A stretch of 64,000 bases of DNA. Origin: Marinifilum_A sediminis (GTDB lineage: Bacteria; Bacteroidota; Bacteroidia; Bacteroidales; Marinifilaceae). Every line of letters starts with the position of its first letter. Position 1 is the first letter of the stretch. The notes under the pieces were generated by a model. The model was not told the origin of the DNA and ran no database searches. It saw only the letters and a list, made by a program, of their open reading frames with translations. Below are positions 1 through 8,109 of the stretch, piece after piece. Made by a program: the position numbers and the translations under genes. The stretch spans positions 62,001 to 126,000 of the forward strand of contig CANMCX010000003.1 in assembly GCA_947496465.1 (NCBI GenBank), in the 5' to 3' direction.

Positions 1-1
1 T

Positions 2-796
2 GTGTTTTATGAATTTACAGATTTGGTAGAACCTCTTTCAATCGATGAGGCATTTTTAGACGTAACTCACAACAAAAAGAATCTACCTTCGGCAACTATA
101 ATTGCCGAAGAAATAAAAAAACGAATTAAAGAGGAAACGGGTTTGACAGCCTCAGCAGGAATATCAGTAAATAAATTTCTGGCAAAAATTGCTTCCGACT
201 ACCGTAAACCTGATGGCATCTATGTAATTCCACCCAAAAAGGTTGAAGATTTTATTGCCGATTTAAATATTGATAAGTTTTTTGGTGTAGGAAAAGTTAC
301 TGCAGACAAGATGCATAAGCTTGGGATTTTTAAAGGTAAAGATTTGAGAGAAAGATCTCTTTTGGAATTATCAAGACTATTTGGAAAACAAGGAGCTTAC
401 TATTATCAAATTGCCAGAGGAATTGATGATCGACCGGTAAATCCGAATCGGATTCGAAAATCAGTTGGAGCAGAGCATACTTTTGAGAAAGATCTCGCGG
501 AGATTTCGGAGGTGAGAAAGGATATGATGAAATCTGCTGAGGATCTGCACAAAAGGTTAAAACGTAGTGGATTTAGAGGCAGAACTCTTACCCTAAAGTT
601 GAAGTACAGCACTTTCGAACAGGAAACACGAAGCAAAACTTTGCTACATGAAATTCACGGGTTAGATTTTATTATGAATTTAGCTGACGATCTGCTCAAT
701 CAGGGAGAGCTAAAAAACAGCGTTCGCCTGATTGGTTTAACGGTTTCGAATAGAATTGACGAAACAGAACCTGTACAGTTAACTCTTAATTTTTAA
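2..796 (+). CDS. dinB: DNA polymerase IV, 3' part (5' end outside window)
   Basis: Y-family translesion polymerase that copies damaged templates in the cytoplasm. About 264 C-terminal residues are present; the N-terminal palm is cut off by the window edge, so the first codon here is not the true start. The catalytic palm motif SIDEAFLDVT is near the left end, followed by SAGISVNKFLAKIASDYRKP typical of the family, the thumb helix-hairpin-helix (GVGKVTADKMHKLGI) and the little-finger domain. The protein ends in QLTLNF, which resembles a beta-clamp-binding peptide. No partner gene is adjacent. The family assignment is secure from these motifs. Confidence 0.95.
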   Translation: MFYEFTDLVEPLSIDEAFLDVTHNKKNLPSATIIAEEIKKRIKEETGLTASAGISVNKFLAKIASDYRKPDGIYVIPPKKVEDFIADLNIDKFFGVGKVTADKMHKLGIFKGKDLRERSLLELSRLFGKQGAYYYQIARGIDDRPVNPNRIRKSVGAEHTFEKDLAEISEVRKDMMKSAEDLHKRLKRSGFRGRTLTLKLKYSTFEQETRSKTLLHEIHGLDFIMNLADDLLNQGELKNSVRLIGLTVSNRIDETEPVQLTLNF

Positions 797-855
797 TAGC
801 TTAAGAAACTTTATTGATGTATTATTAGTGTATTGTAAATAATTGTTATCATTTA

Positions 856-889
856 TTTGACAGTGATATGCGATATATTTTTAATTTTG
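856..889 (+). promoter_or_regulatory. Candidate Bacteroidota promoter (-33 TTTG / -7 TAATTTTG)
   Basis: TTTG at 856-859 and TAATTTTG at 882-889, separated by 22 bases, fit the Bacteroidota sigma-ABfr consensus (TTTG, about 19-21 bases, TAnnTTTG). It lies about 40 bases upstream of the ATG at 931 and would drive the split 5'-nucleotidase genes. Pattern match only. Confidence 0.5.
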
Positions 890-930
890 CAATTCAATAA
901 AAGACCAATTTGTATTTTATTATAAGTAGA

Positions 931-1710
931 ATGACACAAAATCTAATAAGAACTCTTAGTATTGCTATTGTTTTAGCAATTGGTACAGCCTGTGGTACAT
1001 CCAATAAACAAACTCAAGAAGTAAAGAATGCCTACACAGTAAATTCTGTTTATGATGAGGTGGCTAAAGTAGATACTGCTTTTTCGAACCTTATAAATTC
1101 TTATAAAATTCAGCTTGATGATCAGATGAATGCAGTAATATCTGTTTCGGATGAGGCTATGATGACTGGAAAGCCAGAAAGCAAGCTATCCAACTATATT
1201 GCGGATGCTATGCTTGAAATTGGACGAACATTCTGCAAAGAAAATGATTTGAATCATTCCGTTGATTTTGTGGTGATGAATATGGGCGGGATTCGAACAG
1301 CTATGCCAAAAGGTGAAATTAGTACCGGTAGAGTTTTCGAAATGCTGCCTTTTAAAAACAAACTGGTTGTTGTTGGAATGAAAGGAAGTGATGTGAAAGT
1401 ACTGATTGATCAACTTGCCGAATTTGGTGGAGAAGGAGTTAGTGGTTTACGTATGGGAATTAAAAACGAAAAAGCGGTGGATGTTCTTATTAATGATAAA
1501 GCTATTGATGATTCTAAAATTTATCATGTAATGAGTGTTGATTATTTGGTGAATGGTGGAGGTGGATTTACGGCTTTCGAGAATCGTGAAACCTTTAGGC
1601 ATTTGCATAAGAAATTAAGATCAGAGATTATAAAATATATGAGTGAGAAATACCAGCAAGGACAAAATATTTCTTCAAAATTTGATGGGAGGATTTATCA
1701 TGTGGAATAG
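931..1710 (+). CDS. 5'-nucleotidase C-terminal-domain lipoprotein
   Basis: Resembles the C-terminal substrate-binding domain of the UshA/5'-nucleotidase family. The ATG at 931 is chosen over an upstream TTG at 910 because it directly precedes a hydrophobic signal peptide with a lipobox ending in Cys (IGTAC-G), implying an exported lipoprotein. Family motifs are SKLSNYIADAM, NMGGIRTAMPKGEI and the late VNGGGGFTAFE. The metallophosphatase half is missing here and is encoded by the next gene, which overlaps this one by 11 bases. The two products probably act together on extracytoplasmic nucleotides or similar phosphoesters. Substrate is not determinable. Confidence 0.85.
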   Translation: MTQNLIRTLSIAIVLAIGTACGTSNKQTQEVKNAYTVNSVYDEVAKVDTAFSNLINSYKIQLDDQMNAVISVSDEAMMTGKPESKLSNYIADAMLEIGRTFCKENDLNHSVDFVVMNMGGIRTAMPKGEISTGRVFEMLPFKNKLVVVGMKGSDVKVLIDQLAEFGGEGVSGLRMGIKNEKAVDVLINDKAIDDSKIYHVMSVDYLVNGGGGFTAFENRETFRHLHKKLRSEIIKYMSEKYQQGQNISSKFDGRIYHVE

Positions 1711-2632
1711 AAGAGAATTTGTTAAGAAATTAGGATTAACTGGTGTTTTTATTGGTGCAGGATTAGCATGGAAAAACTCTTTTGCTTCTTCAAAAACCTT
1801 ACAGAAAATAACGATTTTACATACCAACGATTTACACAGTAGAATAGAACCTTTTCCAGCTAACGATCCAAAGTTTGGTGGATTAGGTGGTTTCGCAAGA
1901 ATTAATGCACTGGTAAATAAAATTCGCCGCGAAGAGGAGAATGTCCTATTATTCGATTCTGGTGATGTTTTTCAAGGAACGCCTTACTTCAATTTTTTTA
2001 AAGGTGAAGCCGAATACAAACTAATGTCGAAAATTGGTTACGATGCAGGTAACATTGGAAATCATGAATTCGATAATGGGATAGAGGGAATTGCCTCGCA
2101 ATTGAAGAATTTGAAATTTCCATTGTTGAATGCCAATTACGATTTTAAAGGAACCGAATTGGAGGGTAAAATTCCGGAATATAAAATTTTTAGGAGAGGA
2201 AATTTAAAAATTGGAGTGTTTGGTCTTGGAGTAAATCTGGATGGATATGTGGAACCACAAAACCGAGGACCAATTGAATATATCGATCCGGTGGATGTGT
2301 CACAAAAAATGGTGGACATTTTAAAGAATCAAAATCATTGCGATCTAATTGTTTGCCTTTCTCACATGGGACATACGAGTCATTTTGGAGAAGATAGCGA
2401 TATGGAATTTGCCAAAAATACCAGAGGAATTGATGTGATTTTAGGAGGTCATTCGCACACTTTATTGGAAGAACCAGAAAAAGTTTTAAATCTTGATGGA
2501 GAAGAAGTACTGATCAACCAGGTCGGATGGGCAGGTATCGCTCTTGGACGTCTCGATTTTTATATCGATAAGGATAAAAATGAGAAGCTTACTTCATCAG
2601 AACTAATAAGAGTTGGTGAAAAATTAGCATAA
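1700..2632 (+). CDS. 5'-nucleotidase N-terminal metallophosphatase, exported
   Basis: Calcineurin-like metallophosphoesterase of the UshA/5'-nucleotidase family. Metal-binding motifs are in order: HTNDLHSR (Asp44, His46), DSGDVFQG, GNHEFDNG and GGHSHT. The N-terminus MWNRREFVKKLGL plus a hydrophobic stretch looks like a Tat-type signal. The ATG at 1700 has a good Shine-Dalgarno (gggagg, 1687-1692) and overlaps the end of the preceding gene, so translation is probably coupled. The protein stops at about 310 residues and lacks the C-terminal domain, which the upstream gene supplies. This is a split, order-reversed version of a normally single-chain enzyme. Confidence 0.88.
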   Translation: MWNRREFVKKLGLTGVFIGAGLAWKNSFASSKTLQKITILHTNDLHSRIEPFPANDPKFGGLGGFARINALVNKIRREEENVLLFDSGDVFQGTPYFNFFKGEAEYKLMSKIGYDAGNIGNHEFDNGIEGIASQLKNLKFPLLNANYDFKGTELEGKIPEYKIFRRGNLKIGVFGLGVNLDGYVEPQNRGPIEYIDPVDVSQKMVDILKNQNHCDLIVCLSHMGHTSHFGEDSDMEFAKNTRGIDVILGGHSHTLLEEPEKVLNLDGEEVLINQVGWAGIALGRLDFYIDKDKNEKLTSSELIRVGEKLA

Positions 2633-2669
2633 AATTGAGTAAATTAGAAAAGTAAAATCCAATATAAAT

Positions 2670-3548
2670 TTGAATAAATTCAAACTAGATAAGTCGAATT
2701 GGGCTGAAGCGGAGGGTTGGCTTTCCATTGCGGGGAATGTTGTGCTTTTTATATTGAAGTATTGGGCTGGTTTGGTTACCGGTTCCATTGCAATTATTGC
2801 CGATGCCTGGCACACCTTATCCGATAGTTTGAGTTCTGTGATTGTATTGATTGGAGCTAAGATATCTAAAAAGCCAGCCGATGAAGATCATCCATTTGGT
2901 CATGGTCGTGCCGATTTAATAAGTGCATTCATCATTGGAATTCTTCTGCTTTTAGTAGCCTTCGATTTTGTTATCGAATCATACCACACCTTAAAAAATG
3001 GTGAGTCCTCTCAGTTCGGAACCATTGCTATTGTGGTGATGATTATATCCATTGTTGTGAAAGAAGCATTGGCACAGTTTGCATTTTATGGTGCACGAAA
3101 AACCAATTCGAAAGTACTTAAAGCCGATGCCTGGCACCACCGAAGCGATGCTGTTTCGTCGCTTGTAATCTTAGTTGGAATATTTTTAGGGAAGTATTTC
3201 TGGTGGATTGATGGTGCTCTGGGCTTAATTGTTGCCATTATGATTGGCTATGCAGCTTACGAAATTATTAGAGATTCCATCCATTCTTTGCTTGGCGAAA
3301 GTCCGGATAAGGAATTGCTGAATGATCTGAAAAAAACCTGTGAAGAGGTATATCCGCATGCAATTAATCCGCACCATTTTCATGTGCACAATTATGGCGA
3401 TTTTACCGAAGTAACCTTTCATATCAAATTACCTCACGATATGTCGATAAAAATTGCGCATGATATTTCTACTGAAATTGAAAAGGAGATTAAAAAGAAA
3501 TACGGATTTGTAGCCACAATTCATATTGAACCCAGAGATCATGTTTAG
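2670..3548 (+). CDS. Cation diffusion facilitator family transporter
   Basis: Proton-coupled divalent-metal exporter (Zn/Fe/Cd type) of the inner membrane. About 290 residues, the usual length, with six predicted membrane helices and a C-terminal cytoplasmic domain. The two transport-site motifs are HxxxD: HTLSD (His48-Asp52) and HHRSD in the fifth helix region. HPFGHGR is the conserved segment after helix 2. The only suitable start is TTG at 2670, with no strong Shine-Dalgarno. It follows the nucleotidase genes by 37 bases and may be co-transcribed. The transported metal is not determinable from sequence. Confidence 0.92.
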   Translation: MNKFKLDKSNWAEAEGWLSIAGNVVLFILKYWAGLVTGSIAIIADAWHTLSDSLSSVIVLIGAKISKKPADEDHPFGHGRADLISAFIIGILLLLVAFDFVIESYHTLKNGESSQFGTIAIVVMIISIVVKEALAQFAFYGARKTNSKVLKADAWHHRSDAVSSLVILVGIFLGKYFWWIDGALGLIVAIMIGYAAYEIIRDSIHSLLGESPDKELLNDLKKTCEEVYPHAINPHHFHVHNYGDFTEVTFHIKLPHDMSIKIAHDISTEIEKEIKKKYGFVATIHIEPRDHV

Positions 3549-3700
3549 TTTGTAACAGAAACTTCAACTCTAAATATTGCAGAGATTATACCTTTACTTC
3601 ATAAGCGGGGGGAGGTGTTTTGGGGACTCATAATAATTATCAGTATAGTTTTCCTCTTAATAATTTCTTACTTTCATGATCTCACACTAGCTTAGCAACT

Positions 3701-4285
3701 ATGGAAATGAAAGAAGGATTAATTAAGGATTCTTATGAGCTTATAATTAAAGAATTGCAATCTGTAGTAACTGTTTTTTACCTTTTTATGGTGGGAATGG
3801 GAATGTTATTTAAGCATCAAAAGTTTTCTGAGTTTGGTATAAATATTTTTCAATATGCTGATGTGTTCGATTTTCTTATTGCTCCTTTTCAAGATTTTAT
3901 AATCGTGTTGTTTACTTTTGCTTCATTAACATTGATTTATCTTCTTTACAAATTCGATAAATTTTTGGAGAAAAAATTCCCCAAATCTTATTCTGTTTTT
4001 TCTTTTGGTTTAAGTAGAAAATCGTGGCACACAACGTATAAGAAAATAACCTTTATGTTGGGGTTAATGGCTTATTTGTATTTTGCAGCAGACTATTACG
4101 GGGAACTATCTCACTCTTCAATTAATTCAAAGGAGAAATATAAAATTCACTATATCGATAGCAAAACCATTAGTGGTAACCTGATAGGAAAAAACAACAA
4201 TGTTATTTTCTTATGGGTAAATCAGAGAGTGAAAATTCTTCCGATTACAGATGCCATTCGTGTAATGGAGATCGTTAATAAGTAA
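3701..4285 (+). CDS. Hypothetical membrane protein
   Basis: I do not recognise the family. The 194-residue protein has about three hydrophobic segments: around residues 25-40, 65-85 and 115-130. A basic, aromatic-rich stretch lies between the second and third, and a hydrophilic C-terminal domain of about 60 residues follows. No signal peptide, lipobox or catalytic motif is visible. It is flanked by a CDF transporter and a convergent EamA gene whose end is only 12 bases away. Codon use looks like its neighbours. The function is open. Confidence 0.6.
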   Translation: MEMKEGLIKDSYELIIKELQSVVTVFYLFMVGMGMLFKHQKFSEFGINIFQYADVFDFLIAPFQDFIIVLFTFASLTLIYLLYKFDKFLEKKFPKSYSVFSFGLSRKSWHTTYKKITFMLGLMAYLYFAADYYGELSHSSINSKEKYKIHYIDSKTISGNLIGKNNNVIFLWVNQRVKILPITDAIRVMEIVNK

Positions 4286-4296
4286 GGATTTATTGT

Positions 4297-5241
4297 TTAA
4301 GCGATTTGTTTTTCTTTTAACACTTTCGTTTTCTTGGAAAAGAACACAGCTGTAATAGCACCACCAATAACCAAAACCGCTCCTAATAAAGAATAAATGG
4401 TAAGGTTTTCTGCCTTAATCCAGTCTACCTGCATTTCGGTAAGAACAGCCATTGTTAGTAAAGTGATGATTGGGTTGAGGGTAACAATGATACTTACCTT
4501 ATAGGCTTCGGTATATTTAAAAGCCAAGGCAATACTCCCATAAGCCACTAAGGTATTTATGCCAAGAAAAATAACAATTAACCAAGTGTTGAAGGATAAA
4601 CCAGAGAAAGCTGAAAAATCAGCCATTGGCGTGTAGATTAATGCAGGAATACCATATAAGACCATATTAAGCACCTGTGCAGGATATTGCTGAACCAGTT
4701 TCTTCTGTAATGCAGCATATAAAACCCAAGTCACGGCAGCCAATTCTACCCAGAAAAATCCTTTGTTAAAGGCATCGGTATCGTGAATGAAAGTTTGCAG
4801 TTGGTTGCGATAGAAAAGGAACAAGCCTAAACCTGCAATGGCAAAACCAATCATTTGCTTGTAATTTAGTCTCTCCTTAAAGAAAATTACACCTACCAGG
4901 GCAAGTAAAATGGGACCGGTTTGTATAATGATTTGAGCATTGCTTGGACTTGTGTAATTCAATCCTTGTAAAAAACCCAGGTAGTTAACTCCAAGTGCTA
5001 CGGCTGCAATCACTAATATCAGTGGAGGACGGGTAAATATTTTTAACTGCTTTTTGTCGGTTAGCAAGTAATAAATAAACAGCACGGCAAAGGCAAATGT
5101 AAAGCGAAACCAAACGATACTTATTGGATCGATTTCCTTTAAGGCAACCTTAAGAAAAATGGGAAGAAATCCCCATAATAATGCGGTAAGCATGGCGTAC
5201 AATACGCCCTTTAAATTGCTTGAATTTACGAGTTTATTCAT
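4297..5241 (-). CDS. EamA/DMT family transporter
   Basis: Drug/metabolite-transporter superfamily permease, probably a metabolite exporter in the inner membrane. 314 residues with ten hydrophobic helices arranged as two EamA repeats. Characteristic segments include ALLWGFLPIFLK in helix 1, TSPSNAQIIIQTGPILLAL ending repeat one, and YTEAYKVSIIVTLNPIITLL in repeat two. The C-terminus is short and basic. It is single-cistron in appearance, convergent with the hypothetical gene to its left, and has a TACATTTG promoter core 47 bases upstream. The substrate cannot be read from sequence. Confidence 0.9.
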   Translation of the reverse strand: MNKLVNSSNLKGVLYAMLTALLWGFLPIFLKVALKEIDPISIVWFRFTFAFAVLFIYYLLTDKKQLKIFTRPPLILVIAAVALGVNYLGFLQGLNYTSPSNAQIIIQTGPILLALVGVIFFKERLNYKQMIGFAIAGLGLFLFYRNQLQTFIHDTDAFNKGFFWVELAAVTWVLYAALQKKLVQQYPAQVLNMVLYGIPALIYTPMADFSAFSGLSFNTWLIVIFLGINTLVAYGSIALAFKYTEAYKVSIIVTLNPIITLLTMAVLTEMQVDWIKAENLTIYSLLGAVLVIGGAITAVFFSKKTKVLKEKQIA

Positions 5242-5288
5242 TTGTTTGCAGTTCTACAGTTTCTTTATTTAGAATTAATAAATGCAAG

Positions 5289-5296
5289 CAAATGTA
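5289..5296 (-). promoter_or_regulatory. Candidate -7 promoter element (TACATTTG)
   Basis: On the minus strand TACATTTG matches the Bacteroidota TAnnTTTG -7 core, 47 bases before the EamA start codon. A matching -33 TTTG is not clear. The same octamer precedes the neighbouring XRE/S24 gene. Confidence 0.4.
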
Positions 5297-5422
5297 TGAA
5301 AAAGAACGATTCGAAAATGCCTTGTTTTGAATTATTTAATATGATTTATTTCAGGTAATTCAGCTTTTCAAAAGCTTATGATTTCCATATCTCGAACCTC
5401 AGGTTTATGGAACCAGGCAGTA

Positions 5423-5488
5423 ACATGTCTAGCATCTCGAAGATGCTAGACATGTGGTTTATTGTGCTGACAGCTGTTGGCTGTCAGC
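5423..5488. repeat. Two adjacent hairpins: 15-bp stem and 9-bp stem
   Basis: A perfect inverted repeat has arms ACATGTCTAGCATCT (5423-5437) and its complement (5441-5455) around a 3-base CGA loop. Eleven bases on, GCTGACAGC (5466-5474) pairs with GCTGTCAGC (5480-5488). They lie just downstream of the leftward XRE/S24 gene and could end its transcript, but no U-run follows on either strand. The shape also recalls REP/BIME-like palindromic repeats. Confidence 0.75.
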
Positions 5489-5505
5489 TGAATGCTATTA
5501 ATTAT

Positions 5506-6210
5506 TTAAACCATCTCTGGCAATTGGAACGAAACAAAACCCAATGCTTTCCATACCTCAACCACTTGGTTCAGACTTACCTCAAAGGATAAATATTCCT
5601 TGTTATCGGAGTTCAATAGTAGCTGGTTGTTATCGAAATCTTTTACTACACGCTTGTATACAATACCATCATCAGTAGTAACAACAATGTGACTGTTATT
5701 ATTTTTAATCATTTCCCAATCCTGCAGGTATTCACAAATGATATAAGCGCCGGCGGGAACAGGAAGCATACTTTCGCCCTCAATCTGAAAAGCACGGTAA
5801 GTCTTATTTTCCGATAACTCGGCAAATGGCATTCTGAAATTCGGAAGTTCGCTAATGAATTCTGCATCGGAGTGTCCGTTAAGATATCCAGCCGCAGCTT
5901 TTACAGGAACAAGGCTTATCATTTCCTCATTCTTATCATCAACCAGAATTGGCAGAACTCTTAATTTCTCTCCTTTGGTGTCTTGCTTGGCTTCTTTATC
6001 GGCTAAATTTAAATTACCATTCACCAACTCTTCTAAATTTCGGTTGAAGTAGTTCGAATACTTTAAAAGAGTAGCAATTTTGGGTACGCTTCTTCTTTTT
6101 TCGTAAGCGCTGATAGATGACGAACCCACGCCAATTCGAGCTGATAATCCGTTTTGAGACAATCGCTTTCTTAGTCGTAAATGTTTTAAGTTGTTATTTA
6201 AGTTCTTCAT
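5506..6210 (-). CDS. XRE-family repressor with S24 (LexA-like) peptidase domain
   Basis: Cytoplasmic DNA-binding regulator, 234 residues. The N-terminal helix-turn-helix (about residues 5-62) contains LSQNGLSARIGVGSSSISAYE. The C-terminal peptidase S24 fold has the Ser-Lys dyad in GESMLP (Ser147) and VYKRV (Lys186). Ala107-Gly108 is a candidate self-cleavage site. The architecture is that of a phage-repressor/LexA-like switch inactivated by autoproteolysis. No phage genes are nearby, so it is probably chromosomal. It is divergent from the ThDP enzyme gene; the 234-base gap holds promoters for both. Targets are unknown. Confidence 0.88.
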   Translation of the reverse strand: MKNLNNNLKHLRLRKRLSQNGLSARIGVGSSSISAYEKRRSVPKIATLLKYSNYFNRNLEELVNGNLNLADKEAKQDTKGEKLRVLPILVDDKNEEMISLVPVKAAAGYLNGHSDAEFISELPNFRMPFAELSENKTYRAFQIEGESMLPVPAGAYIICEYLQDWEMIKNNNSHIVVTTDDGIVYKRVVKDFDNNQLLLNSDNKEYLSFEVSLNQVVEVWKALGFVSFQLPEMV

Positions 6211-6242
6211 GTGTAAAGTCGGTAATTAAAAATTTCGGACAA

Positions 6243-6250
6243 CAAATGTA
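6243..6250 (-). promoter_or_regulatory. Candidate -7 promoter element for the XRE/S24 gene
   Basis: TACATTTG on the minus strand matches TAnnTTTG, 32 bases before the start codon. A TTTG-like -33 box is displaced by a few bases from ideal spacing. Confidence 0.4.
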
Positions 6251-6278
6251 ATGCTTTGTGTTAAGCTTTTGACCTCAA

Positions 6279-6313
6279 AAAAGTACAATTGATTCTTAAA
6301 ACTGTCCATTTAC
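6279..6313. promoter_or_regulatory. Operator-like element, copy 1 (upstream of ThDP enzyme gene)
   Basis: AAAAGTACAATT, a 9-base spacer, then AACTGTCCATTTAC. Inside it ACAATT (6285-6290) and AACTGT (6300-6305) form an imperfect inverted repeat. A second copy with the same layout lies at 9585-9619 before the pirin gene. Both the symmetry and the recurrence point to a binding site for one regulator, not identified in this window. Confidence 0.6.
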
Positions 6314-6444
6314 CAATCAGATTCTTCCAACTAATTTTAATTGAGTAAATTATAGATTCAATGAAAAATGGCATGCAATAAATAATTGTATCAAAATATT
6401 GAGTTAAGAATTGATTTTGTACTTGTTAATGGAGGTTATGTGAT

Positions 6445-8085
6445 ATGAAGGCATCAGATTTAATTGTAAAAGCATTAGAGAACGAGGGAGTAGAGTATAT
6501 TTTTGGAATTCCAGGTGAAGAAAATCTGGATTTTTTGAATTCTGTAAAAGAATCAGATATAAAATTGATTTTAACACGACACGAGCAGGCTGCAGGATTT
6601 ATGGCTGCTACCTATGGCAGATTAACTGGTAAGCCTGGTGTTTGTTTGGCAACATTGGGTCCGGGAGCTACCAACTTTGTAACAGCAGCAGCTTACGCTC
6701 AGTTGGGCGGAATGCCCATGATCATGATAACGGGTCAAAAACCAATAAAAACAAGCAAACAAGGTCGTTTTCAGATATTAGATGTGGTAGATATGATGAA
6801 ACCCATCACAAAATTTACCCGCCAAATAGTAAATGGAAATAATATTCCTGCCTTGGTTCGGGAGGCTTTTCGAGTCGCTGTTGAGGAGCGCCCTGGAGCT
6901 GTGCATTTGGAATTGCCCGAAGATGTGGCAGCAGAGGATACCATCGAAACTTTATTTGAGACCAATCACATTCGTCGTGCAAATCCTGAAATTAAATCCT
7001 TACAAAAAGCTGTGGAAATGATTCAGGAAGCCAAACGTCCGTTGTTACTAATTGGTGCTGGAGCAAACCGTAAAAGAACATCAGAGGCTTTATGTGAATT
7101 CATTGATAAAACAGGAATGTACTTCTTCAATACTCAAATGGGAAAAGGCGTTGTTGATGAGCGTCATCCACTTTATTTGGGAACTGCAGCCTTATCGGAT
7201 CATGATTATTTACATTGCGCTTTAGAACGAGCTGATTTGATCGTAAATGTTGGGCATGACGTAATTGAAAAACCTCCATTTTTTATGGAACATGGTGGCA
7301 AGAAGGTTATTCATGTAAACTTTTTCGCCGCACAGGTTGATGAGGTATATTTTCCGCAACTGAATGTGGTGGGAGATATTGCATTTTCGATAAAAGAATT
7401 AACAGGTTTAATCGAGATTCAGCAAGATTGGAAATTCGATTACTATGAAAGGATAAAGAAGGAAGTAGACAAACACATCTCTACTAATTCAGATAACTCA
7501 CAGTTTCCTTTAATTCCTCAATTTTTAGTTTCGGAAGTTAGAAAGGCATTGCCCGAAAATGGTATTCTAACTTTAGATAATGGAGTTTACAAGATCTGGT
7601 TTGCCAGAAATTTTCCAGCTTATCAACCCAATACCATATTATTGGATAATGCATTGGCTACCATGGGAGCAGGATTTCCTTCGGCTATGGCGGCAAAAAT
7701 GGTGCATCCCGATAGACCAGTTGTTACAGTATGTGGAGACGGCGGATTCATGATGAATTCTCAGGAATTGGAAACAGCGGTTCGTTTAAACTTGGATTTG
7801 GTAATTGTGATTTTGAACGATAGTGCTTATGGTATGATTAAGTGGAAACAGGCAGCTCAGAATTTCGAGAATTTTGGTTTGGATTACGGTAATCCTGATT
7901 TTGTGAAATACGCAGAAAGTTACGGAGCAATTGGACACAGAGTGAATTGTCCCGAAAATTTTACTCAAACGCTACAAAAGTGCATCGAAAGCAAAGGCGT
8001 TCATTTGATTGATGTTCCTGTTGATTATTCCGAAAATCATAAAGTACTGAACGAAGAACTTTACGCAAAAACATGTATTTTGTAA
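6445..8085 (+). CDS. Acetolactate-synthase-like ThDP-dependent enzyme
   Basis: Thiamine-diphosphate enzyme of the acetolactate synthase large-subunit family, 546 residues. The N-terminal Pyr domain carries the cofactor-activating Glu47 (RHEQAAGF), a central Rossmann domain follows, and the C-terminal PP domain has the ThDP/Mg motif starting at GDG 431-433. No regulatory small subunit or other branched-chain amino-acid gene is adjacent. A catabolic role, such as 2-oxo-acid decarboxylation or ligation, is therefore as likely as valine/isoleucine synthesis. An aldehyde dehydrogenase starts 24 bases downstream, suggesting the aldehyde product is oxidised. An operator-like element sits about 130 bases upstream. 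Confidence 0.85.
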   Translation: MKASDLIVKALENEGVEYIFGIPGEENLDFLNSVKESDIKLILTRHEQAAGFMAATYGRLTGKPGVCLATLGPGATNFVTAAAYAQLGGMPMIMITGQKPIKTSKQGRFQILDVVDMMKPITKFTRQIVNGNNIPALVREAFRVAVEERPGAVHLELPEDVAAEDTIETLFETNHIRRANPEIKSLQKAVEMIQEAKRPLLLIGAGANRKRTSEALCEFIDKTGMYFFNTQMGKGVVDERHPLYLGTAALSDHDYLHCALERADLIVNVGHDVIEKPPFFMEHGGKKVIHVNFFAAQVDEVYFPQLNVVGDIAFSIKELTGLIEIQQDWKFDYYERIKKEVDKHISTNSDNSQFPLIPQFLVSEVRKALPENGILTLDNGVYKIWFARNFPAYQPNTILLDNALATMGAGFPSAMAAKMVHPDRPVVTVCGDGGFMMNSQELETAVRLNLDLVIVILNDSAYGMIKWKQAAQNFENFGLDYGNPDFVKYAESYGAIGHRVNCPENFTQTLQKCIESKGVHLIDVPVDYSENHKVLNEELYAKTCIL

Positions 8086-8109
8086 TGCACAAATAAACAC
8101 ACACAAACA

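Noticed and set aside
5407..5592. Rightward open frame across the two palindromes
   Set aside because: It is made of hairpin sequence and the antisense of the XRE/S24 gene, with no ribosome-binding site.
5506..6210. Prophage repressor marking an integrated phage
   Set aside because: No integrase, structural or replication phage genes and no att-like repeats around it; neighbours are ordinary chromosomal genes.
6445..8085. Sulfoacetaldehyde acetyltransferase or phosphonopyruvate decarboxylase
   Set aside because: No phosphate acetyltransferase, sulfonate or phosphonate genes nearby, and length/motifs fit the acetolactate-synthase branch better.
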